This document shows, in pieces, positions 43,535 to 52,061 of a DNA stretch of 64,000 nucleotides (positions are counted from its first letter, which is position 1; every line of letters begins with the position of its first letter). The notes under the pieces are model-generated. The model did no database searches. It worked only from the letters and a program-made list of their open reading frames with translations, and was not told the origin of the DNA. A program made the position numbers and the translations under genes. The stretch comes from Clostridium sp. AT4 (GTDB taxonomy: Bacteria; Bacillota; Clostridia; Lachnospirales; Lachnospiraceae). The stretch spans positions 1,819,960 through 1,883,959 of the forward strand of contig NZ_LN999828.1 in NCBI RefSeq assembly GCF_001517625.2, read 5' to 3'.

Positions 43535-46132
43535 CTATACTCCTCCTTCAAGATCAATCGGACGGTTTGTCATATAAGCCGGCACGGACTGATCCGTTTT
43601 TACTATTGTCTCAATGCGAAGTACCACAGCCATTGTATCAAGTCTTTCCCGTATTTCTGCCGGAATAATACCGCTGACGGACTTTTCGCCTTCCAGACTG
43701 CCGATGATTGCCGCGCCAAGTTCCTGCAGTATGACTCTGCGGACACGTTTAACATCACGGCATGCCTCAAAATAATCGTTGGCATGATCAAACATTTCAG
43801 CATTTTCCGTCAAAAGCGAAATCTGTTCCAGATATTCCACTTTTTGCGGACCTACTGTACGCGTGTCTTCATTCAGCCAGTTTTTAATGGTGGCAGGCTG
43901 AACATTGACTCCGTTCGCAATCATTTTCTTCACAATCCGTTTCGGTGTTTCTCCGGTACGCTCCATATACTGTGAAAGATCTTTTTTCCACTGCCGGGAC
44001 ATGGCATATCTTTCCGAAAATTCTTTGTTAATCCTTTCGGTACGGATCAGTTCATTCAGTATGTAATCCACGATGTCCCTGGTTTCATTGTCCCTGTTCA
44101 GAAATACCATGCTGTCTCCGACTTTCAGGTCATCCGCTTTCCTCTGTTCGACCTCGCTCTTTTCCTCATTCAGGACATATGCCTCATAATACTTCGTCAG
44201 CATTGCACCTTCTCCATCCTCAAAATGCACGAGTGTTGCCACATCCGAAAGCGGTGCCGAAGCATCACTTCCGCCCTGTCTGACCACCGCATCAAATTTC
44301 ACGGCAAGAACCTCTTCCGCATATCGGACGATTTCTTCATCCACCCTGTTAATTTCCTCCACTTCCTTCAGAAGTTCGTCCTCCTCCGGCAAATCATTTT
44401 CCTCTCCGATTATCTGCTGTCTTGAATTAAACAATCGATCCCGTTCGGATCCCTTCCTGCTTTTTGCCTTGAACACTGCTTCCTCTGGCTTATAAAGCAG
44501 CACCGTGATTTTGGGTGCAGCCATACAGCGAAAGACATCAAAACGCCTGCCGGAAATATTGCCGACAATCAGAATATCGTCATAAATACGGGTTCCGTCA
44601 AAACGCTTTACGGGCACAATATCTATTCCGGAAGCATTCTGCTTAAAATCATGGAGAACAAAATCCCACATAATATCCGCATAATATGCATTCGGAACAA
44701 CAATTGCCATCTTCTTTTTCCGTCGCATTTCCACATACTCTCTTACAAGTTCCCTTTTCGGAGAACCGTCATATCTGACAAAAAGCAATTTTGTAAGTAT
44801 ATCCGCAATTTTCTTTCCGCTGCCCTTCAAATTATCCGGCAGGTTTTGCAGCCGTTCTTCTAGTTCTCCCAACATTTTCATGGGTTCTTCAGCCTGAATC
44901 TTTCCTTCTGTAATTTCCTTTTCCATCTCATCCAATGAAAACGGCGCCGTCATGAACAGCTTCATAAGGGACCATGCCGGAAATATAATACTGTTCTTCT
45001 CCTCATCATCCAATTCATCCCTTTTTATCAGTCCCACAGCCGTTTTAAAATTCCTGTAATCCTGCCAGCTGATTTCCCCCGGAATTACCTGTGTAACGAT
45101 TTCCCTGTCAATAACAGCGCCTGCCTGTCGATCCAGTTCCAGTGTCAGGCTGTTTTTTTCTGTTGGTGGGAGCGTATTTTCAAGAAGAAAATCCTTCGTG
45201 CAGGCAAAAACACCCGATTCTTCATGTTCAGCTACCAGGCTTTCCCCACAGGAAAGATCCATGCCTCCGCACACGAAAGAAAAACCAAGTGTTTCCCGAT
45301 TCATTGCCTGGTTGATTTCCATGCTTTCATTACCCTGTTCAATCAGGGAATTTCCGCACACAAATATTCCCATATGCTCATTTCCTTCTGCATTCCATGT
45401 CATGTCGAGTCCGACGGAAATCTTTGAAGTAAATTTCAGCATTGCTTCATTTTTTCCTGTATTTCCGCCATAAGGATACTCATTTCCGTCCGTAAAATAG
45501 GATGCCGTTATCAAATCCAGAATGCTGATTTCACTGTCACCGTACCTGACTGTCAGGCCTTTCATGTATCTGTCCGCCCTGTACCGATCCATTACAAAAA
45601 TAACAGAAGTATCCGTAATCCCCGGAATATCCTTTTCTTCGCAGTTTAAAATTTCCGACAGAAATCTTTTTCTGGCACCGTTCTGTGAGCGGATTCCTCT
45701 CCCATCATATCTCTCAGACAATCCCTGATACGGAACAATCAAAGCCCAGCCTCTTCTTCCGACTCTTTTCGTTTTTTCTTTTCCCTGACCAATTACAGCC
45801 CATTCCTTACCGTCAGAATCAACTTCTATTCCTTTGAATTCTCCACGTTCTTTCCCGTAAAGTACCTTATCTCCAATCGGGATCGTTCGTACTATATCTT
45901 CAACGCTCGTATTACTTCCCATGATCACTGCAAAAGCTGCCCATACGATCGCAATGGCATCAAAACACGGAGAGCCAAGATGAAGCACAATACTTCCGCT
46001 GTTTTCCGTTTTTTCAGCCTCCCTTGACAGAAATTTCAAAAAGGAGCGGAGAATAAGTTCCCTGGAAATGAGCCGGCCATCCAGGCAGATGTCGCACTTC
46101 TCAAGGCACCTGTTCAGACCCTCGGTATCCAT
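43535..46132 (-). CDS. drmE: DISARM-associated protein DrmE
   Basis: 865 residues, upstream of drmA, the position of drmE in class 2 DISARM. It contains TSVIFVMDRYRADRYMKGLTV, PVKRFDGTRIYDDILIVGN and a C-terminal helical region with a helix-turn-helix-like section (GETPKRIVKKMIANGVNVQPA). No enzyme motif is evident; DrmE's role is not settled in known systems though it is required there. Identification is by length, location and sequence character. Start ATG 46132. Confidence 0.8.
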   Translation of the reverse strand: MDTEGLNRCLEKCDICLDGRLISRELILRSFLKFLSREAEKTENSGSIVLHLGSPCFDAIAIVWAAFAVIMGSNTSVEDIVRTIPIGDKVLYGKERGEFKGIEVDSDGKEWAVIGQGKEKTKRVGRRGWALIVPYQGLSERYDGRGIRSQNGARKRFLSEILNCEEKDIPGITDTSVIFVMDRYRADRYMKGLTVRYGDSEISILDLITASYFTDGNEYPYGGNTGKNEAMLKFTSKISVGLDMTWNAEGNEHMGIFVCGNSLIEQGNESMEINQAMNRETLGFSFVCGGMDLSCGESLVAEHEESGVFACTKDFLLENTLPPTEKNSLTLELDRQAGAVIDREIVTQVIPGEISWQDYRNFKTAVGLIKRDELDDEEKNSIIFPAWSLMKLFMTAPFSLDEMEKEITEGKIQAEEPMKMLGELEERLQNLPDNLKGSGKKIADILTKLLFVRYDGSPKRELVREYVEMRRKKKMAIVVPNAYYADIMWDFVLHDFKQNASGIDIVPVKRFDGTRIYDDILIVGNISGRRFDVFRCMAAPKITVLLYKPEEAVFKAKSRKGSERDRLFNSRQQIIGEENDLPEEDELLKEVEEINRVDEEIVRYAEEVLAVKFDAVVRQGGSDASAPLSDVATLVHFEDGEGAMLTKYYEAYVLNEEKSEVEQRKADDLKVGDSMVFLNRDNETRDIVDYILNELIRTERINKEFSERYAMSRQWKKDLSQYMERTGETPKRIVKKMIANGVNVQPATIKNWLNEDTRTVGPQKVEYLEQISLLTENAEMFDHANDYFEACRDVKRVRRVILQELGAAIIGSLEGEKSVSGIIPAEIRERLDTMAVVLRIETIVKTDQSVPAYMTNRPIDLEGGV

Positions 46133-46152
46133 ATCATCACCTCTCCTCTCCG

Positions 46153-47568
46153 TTAAACATTTACTGCAAATTCGCCCTTTTTGTTTTCAAGTTCATATCC
46201 GTCTCTTTCTTTCCTCACACAGCCTGCCCTTTCCATTCTGTGAAGAAAATTATATGCGGAAACCTGAGACACGCCGAGAATGTTGCGGATATCTTCCACC
46301 CTGAACTCATTTGAAATTCCCACTTCGGAAACAATCCGACAGCATTTCTCTATGGTCTTCGGTTTGACTTCCTCTTTCAATTCCTTCTCAAGATTTATGA
46401 ACATTCTAAGTTGCGGCCCCGGAACGGCGTATCTCCTTCTCTCTTTTTCCGAAAAAGCATCCGTCATGTCCTTTACACACTGCTTTATGAACAGTGCCAT
46501 TTCTTCTATAAGCGGAATTGATACGGAATTGCCAAACTGTTTAAATTTCTGCTGATTCGATATTCCCTCTGGAAATGAAAAACCTTCATTTCCGTTCTCA
46601 TCCAAAAATGCATAACCGATGAACCCCTGCAGACGTCCCCATTCTTCCGGCGTCATTGTTCTGATGTATTCATTGTTAATCGGCGTTTGCTTTCTTCCTA
46701 CCATCATGCCGGCACATCTTCTTCCGTTAACCGGATCGTAAATCAGATTTCTCTCCTTACCCGAACCTCCCGTAGCCAGTAAAGTGCTGGAAATGGGATT
46801 TTCGACACCTTCGGCATTGACAATCCGATATCCGAATCCGTTTCCATTTTTTCTCTGTCTGGCCTTATGATTTTGTAATGTCTCCAAAAAACCGGAAGCA
46901 AGAAAAAAGCTGTCCGGCACATATTCATCAAGAATGTCCCTTACTGAGCCAAAAATAACCCTATTGTTTCTTACCGGCGTACTGTCCGGAATAAGCTGCA
47001 GGTGTTCTCCGAAATAGTCCCTGCTGAATGCAACTATGTATACTCTTGGTCTGTTCTGCGGAAGACCGAAGTTCTTTGTATTTCTGATAAAGGAAGACTT
47101 ATCGTATATCAGACTTCCGTCCTCTCCCCTTGTAACACCTACCACATGGTAGTTCAATTCATTTTCCAGTGTGTTTAAAATGATTTTAAACGTATTTCCC
47201 CCGTCATGACTTACCAGATTTTCAACATTTTCCAGAAAAACCACTTTCGGCATGGTTTGTTCTATAATTCTAGCGATGTAAAAAAAGATTGTTCCTTTTG
47301 TTGTATCCTTAAATCCTTCCCGTAAACCGATCCGACTGAAAGCCTGGCATGGAAATCCGGCAAGGAGTACATCATAATCCGTCCTGCAGACCGTCTTTCT
47401 GAATTCATCATATGTCACATCATTTTCTGCATTATCGCCAAACAAATGCTCATAAGTCCGACAGGCATATTCGTCTTTTTCCGCTGACAGGACATTTTCA
47501 AATTCACCGGCCAATTCAAAACCTCTCCTTATTCCGCCGATTCCGCAGCACAAATCTATCATACGCAT
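46153..47568 (-). CDS. drmMII: DNA cytosine-5 methyltransferase (DrmMII) with C-terminal winged helix
   Basis: 471 residues. C5-cytosine methyltransferase motifs: I DLCCGIGGIRRGF (5-17), IV GFPCQAFSRIG with nucleophile Cys74, VI LENVENL (112-118), VIII NRPRVYIVAF, IX/X near GNSVSIPLIE. Beyond about 385 there is an added helix-turn-helix/winged domain (EFRVEDIRNILGVSQVSAYNFLHRME, RKERDGYEL). In class 2 DISARM this enzyme marks self DNA. The added domain suggests autoregulation. First gene of the operon; Start ATG 47568. Confidence 0.93.
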   Translation of the reverse strand: MRMIDLCCGIGGIRRGFELAGEFENVLSAEKDEYACRTYEHLFGDNAENDVTYDEFRKTVCRTDYDVLLAGFPCQAFSRIGLREGFKDTTKGTIFFYIARIIEQTMPKVVFLENVENLVSHDGGNTFKIILNTLENELNYHVVGVTRGEDGSLIYDKSSFIRNTKNFGLPQNRPRVYIVAFSRDYFGEHLQLIPDSTPVRNNRVIFGSVRDILDEYVPDSFFLASGFLETLQNHKARQRKNGNGFGYRIVNAEGVENPISSTLLATGGSGKERNLIYDPVNGRRCAGMMVGRKQTPINNEYIRTMTPEEWGRLQGFIGYAFLDENGNEGFSFPEGISNQQKFKQFGNSVSIPLIEEMALFIKQCVKDMTDAFSEKERRRYAVPGPQLRMFINLEKELKEEVKPKTIEKCCRIVSEVGISNEFRVEDIRNILGVSQVSAYNFLHRMERAGCVRKERDGYELENKKGEFAVNV

Positions 47569-47647
47569 TTTATCTGTCTCCTCTACCCATTTTTTCCTCC
47601 AACCGTTTATAACGGCTTTTTTCTTAAGAATCAGTAATTCCTATATG

Positions 47648-47678
47648 CAAATTATGATTCCGTTATGGCGATAATTGG
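47648..47678. promoter_or_regulatory. Operator-like inverted repeat in front of drmMII
   Basis: CAAATTAT (47648-47655) and ATAATTGG (47671-47678) form an imperfect 8-bp inverted pair (7 of 8) downstream of the -10 element; a possible site for the methyltransferase's winged-helix domain. Confidence 0.35.
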
Positions 47679-47701
47679 TTTTAACACAAATATTCAAGAA
47701 T

Positions 47702-47710
47702 ATTATATCA
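47702..47710 (-). promoter_or_regulatory. Extended -10 promoter of the DISARM-like operon
   Basis: TGATATAAT (TATAAT at 47707-47702) with only a weak -35. The predicted leader to the drmMII start is about 130 nt. Confidence 0.6.
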
Positions 47711-47793
47711 TAACAATAACTAAATAGAAGAATTTATGTCATTTTTTTCCTATATCCTTCATATATTTACTTTTTCAATACAACTCATAGCAA

Positions 47794-47824
47794 CAAAAAA
47801 GAGCTCTCATATCAATGACAGCTC
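47794..47824 (-). terminator. Terminator of the GHKL-ATPase operon
   Basis: GAGCTGTCAT/ATGAGAGCTC stem (one mismatch) followed by six T, 13 bp past the small zinc-protein stop. Confidence 0.85.
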
Positions 47825-47836
47825 CTCATCCAACTC

Positions 47837-48028
47837 TTATTCAGTTTTTTCCTCATACTCCGCCAGTTCCTCAAAATCCCCGTCATCCCCCATCCTTCTC
47901 AGATAGTCCAGGCCGCCGTCCACAGCACACTTCCCGCAGTGGCAGGTAACGAAGTCGTGACAGCTTCGTGATTCGATCACATCCCCACAGTGATTGCATC
48001 GAATTACATTTCTTTTAATCTTTCTCAT
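47837..48028 (-). CDS. Small zinc-binding protein (63 aa)
   Basis: Two CxxC pairs with a histidine cluster (RCNHCGD and TCHCGKC) and an acidic C-terminus. Resembles the DUF7695-type small zinc proteins. Terminal gene of the GHKL operon, 15 bp after the Pth2-like gene. Start ATG 48028 with a reasonable site. Confidence 0.75.
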   Translation of the reverse strand: MRKIKRNVIRCNHCGDVIESRSCHDFVTCHCGKCAVDGGLDYLRRMGDDGDFEELAEYEEKTE

Positions 48029-48043
48029 AGCTTTCCTTTTCTT

Positions 48044-48499
48044 TTATTTGTAAAGCTGATATTTCTTGCTGATTTTGTGAGCAATTTCGTCGTCCAGTGG
48101 CTGAAAACCAATGGCCGTCAGTGTCCAGCCGATTCCGTCCTCATCCACTTCCTCCGGCTCCAGCTCCGTGAGACAACGGTCCCGTATGAGAAAGAAATCC
48201 TTTCCTTCTTCCAGGCCAAGCTCCTCTGCCATCGCCTTCGCTTTCAGCAGATTGTTCCGATTCTTGGCCTCGCAGACTGTTTTGGTAAAAATCCCACAGA
48301 TCCAGTCTTCATACACATCTTTTGAGAAAATATATTCCGCCCTGTAGCAGAGCTTTCCTGTCGCATCTGTTACTTCCGTTACATTCGCTCTGTCCCGCAA
48401 ATGGCTGGTTAAAAAAGCTTCGGAGGCATGGCAGCACTGGGCCGCCAGCTTCCCGGCAGACATCTCTAAATCTTTTCTCGCTATGATTAACTGTCGCAT
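48044..48499 (-). CDS. Pth2-family peptidyl-tRNA hydrolase-like protein
   Basis: 151 residues beginning MRQLIIARKDLEMSAGKLAAQCCHASEAFL, the K-D-x-M-x-x-G-K-x-x-A-Q-x-x-H-A pattern characteristic of the Pth2/PTRHD fold, which hydrolyses peptidyl-tRNA in archaea and eukaryotes. ATG 48499 has GGAGGA in front; the open frame to 48529 lacks a site. Bacteria normally use unrelated Pth1, so this copy is an accessory gene in an operon with two GHKL proteins. Confidence 0.82.
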   Translation of the reverse strand: MRQLIIARKDLEMSAGKLAAQCCHASEAFLTSHLRDRANVTEVTDATGKLCYRAEYIFSKDVYEDWICGIFTKTVCEAKNRNNLLKAKAMAEELGLEEGKDFFLIRDRCLTELEPEEVDEDGIGWTLTAIGFQPLDDEIAHKISKKYQLYK

Positions 48500-48516
48500 T
48501 TCTGTTCCTCCATATA

Positions 48517-48810
48517 TTAAAAATAGCAATATTCCGTTTCCATCAGCACTTTCCTGATCAGCGCTTCTTTACTTAAATTCGGGTACTTCTCAACTAGCGC
48601 ACAAAACTCTTTGTACTGGCCATCTGCACATTTCGTTTCAAAGAAGGTCCACAGCTTTTCTTTTCTCTCCTCTTCTGTTTCTTCTTTATTTCTGATGCAG
48701 TGTATTAAATATCTAAGGTAGGATTCTGCATATCCGATCCCATACCCTTCCTGATGCCAATAAGCATACTGCTCGTCCCATGAGCTGCGGTCGTATTTAT
48801 CCTCAAACAT
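48517..48810 (-). CDS. Small hypothetical protein (97 aa)
   Basis: Starts MFEDKYDRSSWDEQYAYWHQ at ATG 48810, overlapping the preceding ATPase stop by 8 bases. Rich in Tyr/Trp, then helical (LRYLIHCIRNKEETEEERKEKLW). Family not recognised. Conserved placement between the GHKL proteins and the Pth2-like gene would mark it as a partner. Confidence 0.65.
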   Translation of the reverse strand: MFEDKYDRSSWDEQYAYWHQEGYGIGYAESYLRYLIHCIRNKEETEEERKEKLWTFFETKCADGQYKEFCALVEKYPNLSKEALIRKVLMETEYCYF

Positions 48811-50317
48811 CGCCTTCCACCGCCTTCCATTCCTTTTCGTATTCTTCCAGCTGTTTGGCCTCACGCAGCATCTGCAGGGCCATGAGCGTAATCATTTTTC
48901 GAAATGCTTCCGAACCGTCCCCACCAAACTGGTGCATCAGCTCGTGCATATACACTGCCACTGCTTCCGAAAACCGATCCTGTGCGAATAGTTCCACACG
49001 AAGCTGAATCGTCCTTATCTCTTGGCGAACTTTTAGTCCAAAAGAATTTTTCTCTCCTCCTGTCATATCAACCGAAAAAGCGGAACCGGCATTTACCGTT
49101 CGGTTGGTAATGATTCTGCAGTGTGGGAATTGGTTGTAGCAGACATATCCCTTAAAAACAGTTGCGGCAATCCGTTCCAGGATATCCAGATATCTTTGCT
49201 CCTTGAGATTCGCTTCACGAAGCTGCTCATAACCTCCATGCTCCCTGCACAGACTGTCCAGTGAATCAATGCTCAATGTTTCAAAATCGCTAAACACAAT
49301 CCTTCGGTTTCCGAATTCCACGCTTTTTCCAAACCACGCTAAAGCAAGTTTCCTCCGGTTTCCATACTCTTCATCCGGAAAGTCGGCAACCAGGCGGCTT
49401 CCATACTCTTTCCGGAATCTTTCCACTTCCTTACTGTCCTCCGCCACACGACGAATCAGATGGCTGACGGTTTCCTCCCAATCGTAATCCCAACGACCGG
49501 CTTTTGCGGATCGGCTCCATACCCGTTCAAGCACACGAAGGATTCTTCCTGCCGCTTTCGGTGATATCTGGTCAAATACCTCTTTCGAGCAGCGTTTAAT
49601 ATCGTTTTCGTAAAAATGATCCCGTTCCCTTCCTTCTTTTTCGGGACGGTAGGTATGGTTGCACACGATCAGCGGCACGCCCAGGGAAATCCGGTTCAGT
49701 CCTCCTGCATACAATGCACCTCTTTCCTCAAATCGGCTTCCTTTGCTCGGAAGATAAACAGCACAGAAGTCTGTTTCAGCGATTGATTCCAAAAAGTTTG
49801 GATTTTCTCTGTAAAAGTAATCCTCCACAGCCTTTTCACAAAGATCTGCATCCTGTCTGGATACATTCTTCAGTGTAAGCACAGATCCAGCGAGAAACTC
49901 CCGTTCCTCGGTTTCGTAAGCCAGAACCTTCACTTCCGTACCGTCGATCCTGTCCGCTGCTTCCGTCACATGCATTTTCCATTCCCTTGATTCCATTGTG
50001 ATATCCCAGCCATAATCCCGGTAGGCAATCAGGGAAGCGATTTTAAAACCTTCGCCGAATCTTCCCACCTGCATGGGAGTGGGAGTACTTCGTTTGCTCG
50101 ACGCTCCTATACAGGTAAGCCAGTCCATGGAAAAATCCCTGTTAGTCTGCATCCTGAGCGATTTTGTTTCTTCATTGTATGCATAGGAAAAATCCTTCCC
50201 GAACCGATCCGGTCCAACGGCGTCATAAAAATTCTGAACATAATCCCGCATGACCGCGAAAACTGTCCATTTAACCGGATAAGACATGACCAGATTCAGC
50301 TTTTCAATCTGTTGCAT
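48803..50317 (-). CDS. GHKL-ATPase with C-terminal HExxH zinc-peptidase motif
   Basis: 504 residues. N-terminal GHKL (HATPase_c) module: N-box RDYVQNFYDA at 24-33 and G-box GRFGEGFKIAS at 85-95. The C-terminus carries YMHELMHQFGG with HELMH at 458-462, a gluzincin-type zinc-protease signature. Between them is an unassigned region of about 350 residues. Such ATPase-protease fusions are unusual and suggest a conformational switch on a protease, as in some defence systems. ATG 50317 follows GGAGG and overlaps the upstream gene. Confidence 0.82.
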   Translation of the reverse strand: MQQIEKLNLVMSYPVKWTVFAVMRDYVQNFYDAVGPDRFGKDFSYAYNEETKSLRMQTNRDFSMDWLTCIGASSKRSTPTPMQVGRFGEGFKIASLIAYRDYGWDITMESREWKMHVTEAADRIDGTEVKVLAYETEEREFLAGSVLTLKNVSRQDADLCEKAVEDYFYRENPNFLESIAETDFCAVYLPSKGSRFEERGALYAGGLNRISLGVPLIVCNHTYRPEKEGRERDHFYENDIKRCSKEVFDQISPKAAGRILRVLERVWSRSAKAGRWDYDWEETVSHLIRRVAEDSKEVERFRKEYGSRLVADFPDEEYGNRRKLALAWFGKSVEFGNRRIVFSDFETLSIDSLDSLCREHGGYEQLREANLKEQRYLDILERIAATVFKGYVCYNQFPHCRIITNRTVNAGSAFSVDMTGGEKNSFGLKVRQEIRTIQLRVELFAQDRFSEAVAVYMHELMHQFGGDGSEAFRKMITLMALQMLREAKQLEEYEKEWKAVEGDV

Positions 50318-51863
50318 CCGCAGCCTCCTTCCATCGTTTTTCTGCTTTCTTTAACTCCTTCCGGTTTTCATACATCCAACTGCCGAGATAGGTCAAGAGT
50401 ACGGTCATCCGCTCACTCCGGTCCGTCCCGAATGCCCGGAACCGGCCCTTGCAGTATTTTATAAATGTCTCTGGAAAGCAGTCCTCGCTATAATCTTCCG
50501 GCTTAAGGAGGATATTTTCCACTCTGTATTTCCTGGAAATCCTTCCTCGTTTTCTCTTCTGACCATATTCTCTGCTGCAAAACTCCATAGGATTTCTGCT
50601 GTCATCGTTGCCTATCACAATTTTGGGCGGCATCTCATCCTGCCCCAGATTTGCCTGCACAACGGTTTCATAGGCTGCTTCCAATATGGCATCCATTCTT
50701 TCCTGTTTTGCATCCGGAACGGAAAAGACCGTTTGTTCCACATGTTCCCTGTAAGTTTCCAGAAGCGATGGCACACCCAGAAGGCGGAAGATCGGATTTA
50801 CCAGTTGCTCCTTCTTTCCGGAACTCCGATGCCATTCCTTTGCCTGTCTGATTTTACGGTTTTGAGCCGGGTCGGATCCGGTTCTCTCCATATACAGCAA
50901 CGCAGGATAATCTTTGACGAACCGTTCCCGTATCCCATCATCCATTGCCATGTTTCTCACAAGCTGGCAAACCACATAGTACCAGGTATTCAGATCCAAG
51001 GGCCACCGTGATGTCATAACCGGCATTTCCGCCCAATGATTTTTCATGTGCCGGAGCATTTCGTAGGAATCTGTCGGTGTCATGGTGCAGGCTACTTTAT
51101 AGATCAGAGAAGGAATCTCAAACCCGTACATCGTGTTCCGATCCCGTTTTTCGGAATCATATTTCTGCGTTTTGGCAAGAACCACCAACCGGAACGGCAG
51201 GGTTCCTCTGGCAAGGTAACGGTAGTACAAAAGCCCATAGTCCTTCTCCCACCATGCCGAAGGAATCCTCATCTCAGACCGCTCGTACACTGCATAATCT
51301 TCCGTATCCGCCAGGCAGCGGCCAAACAGCGGATTTCCCTGATAAAAAAATTCCAATAGCCCTTCCTGGATTATTCTTTCACGGCTTTTATCGATACCGG
51401 TTACTACCAGACAGGTCTCGCCGTCATCCTCCCGTTCTTCCACCTGATACCCCAACATCCTGGTGTTCTGACCATCTATTTTCTTCGTATAAACCTGAGG
51501 CCGCAGTTTCCAGTTCTGGGATTCCATTATAAAATCACATCCCATCCGTACAAGGCATAAGGCGCACAGCTTGAATCCCTCTCCGTAGTTTCCAACATAC
51601 CCTTCCTGTCCGGTCTTAGTACTTCCTCCGAAATAAGTCAGCCATTCATAGGAAAAGGGATGGTTCTTCGTTTTCATGGTAAGCGTGATGTTACCTGTTT
51701 TATCAACAGTATGATTGTAATCAAACTCCTTATGAAAATTTTCGTATCCGATGCTGTCGTAAAAGTTCTGGATCAAATCCCGCAGAATCCGCCAGAATTC
51801 CCAGTTTACCGGATAATCCATGACCAGATCAAGCGGGACAAGATACCGATTTCTTTTATCCAT
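50304..51863 (-). CDS. Paralogous GHKL-ATPase without HExxH
   Basis: 519 residues from ATG 51863 (GGAGGG before it). Same opening as the next gene: LVMDYPVNWEFWRILRDLIQNFYDS with N-box RDLIQN at 28-33, and GNYGEGFKLC at 91-100. The region matching the protease site reads MTVLLTYLGSWMYENRKEL with no HExxH, so it is probably a non-proteolytic partner. The pair most likely arose by duplication and may form a heteromer. First gene of the operon. Confidence 0.8.
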   Translation of the reverse strand: MDKRNRYLVPLDLVMDYPVNWEFWRILRDLIQNFYDSIGYENFHKEFDYNHTVDKTGNITLTMKTKNHPFSYEWLTYFGGSTKTGQEGYVGNYGEGFKLCALCLVRMGCDFIMESQNWKLRPQVYTKKIDGQNTRMLGYQVEEREDDGETCLVVTGIDKSRERIIQEGLLEFFYQGNPLFGRCLADTEDYAVYERSEMRIPSAWWEKDYGLLYYRYLARGTLPFRLVVLAKTQKYDSEKRDRNTMYGFEIPSLIYKVACTMTPTDSYEMLRHMKNHWAEMPVMTSRWPLDLNTWYYVVCQLVRNMAMDDGIRERFVKDYPALLYMERTGSDPAQNRKIRQAKEWHRSSGKKEQLVNPIFRLLGVPSLLETYREHVEQTVFSVPDAKQERMDAILEAAYETVVQANLGQDEMPPKIVIGNDDSRNPMEFCSREYGQKRKRGRISRKYRVENILLKPEDYSEDCFPETFIKYCKGRFRAFGTDRSERMTVLLTYLGSWMYENRKELKKAEKRWKEAADATD

Positions 51864-51887
51864 ATCGTCCCTCCTTTCCATCCTTTC

Positions 51888-51935
51888 ATTTTATCAACGG
51901 TTTTATTAAAAGTCATGCAACCGGCAGATGCAGAA
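51888..51935 (-). promoter_or_regulatory. GHKL operon promoter within a shared 27-nt box
   Basis: TGACTT (51915-51910), 16-bp spacer, extended TGA-TAAAAT (51893-51888). The -35 forms part of a 27-nt box (51909-51935) also found upstream of the DIP1984 gene. Confidence 0.65.
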
Positions 51936-51941
51936 CATAAA

Positions 51942-52005
51942 AAATCCGTTGCCGCAATACTTCTTTTCTACTCTTGTAAAATGAAGTAAGCACGACAACG
52001 GATTT
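51942..52005 (-). terminator. Long-stem terminator-like hairpin
   Basis: AAATCCGTTG (minus, 52005-51996) pairs with CAACGGATTT (51951-51942), extended inward by TTACTTC/GAAGTA, and followed by TTTTTT. It insulates the GHKL promoter from the IS3 side. Confidence 0.6.
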
Positions 52006-52061
52006 GAAATCACTGATATTGTCAATATTGGTTTACACTTTTTTCTCAAGAATGTTCGACC

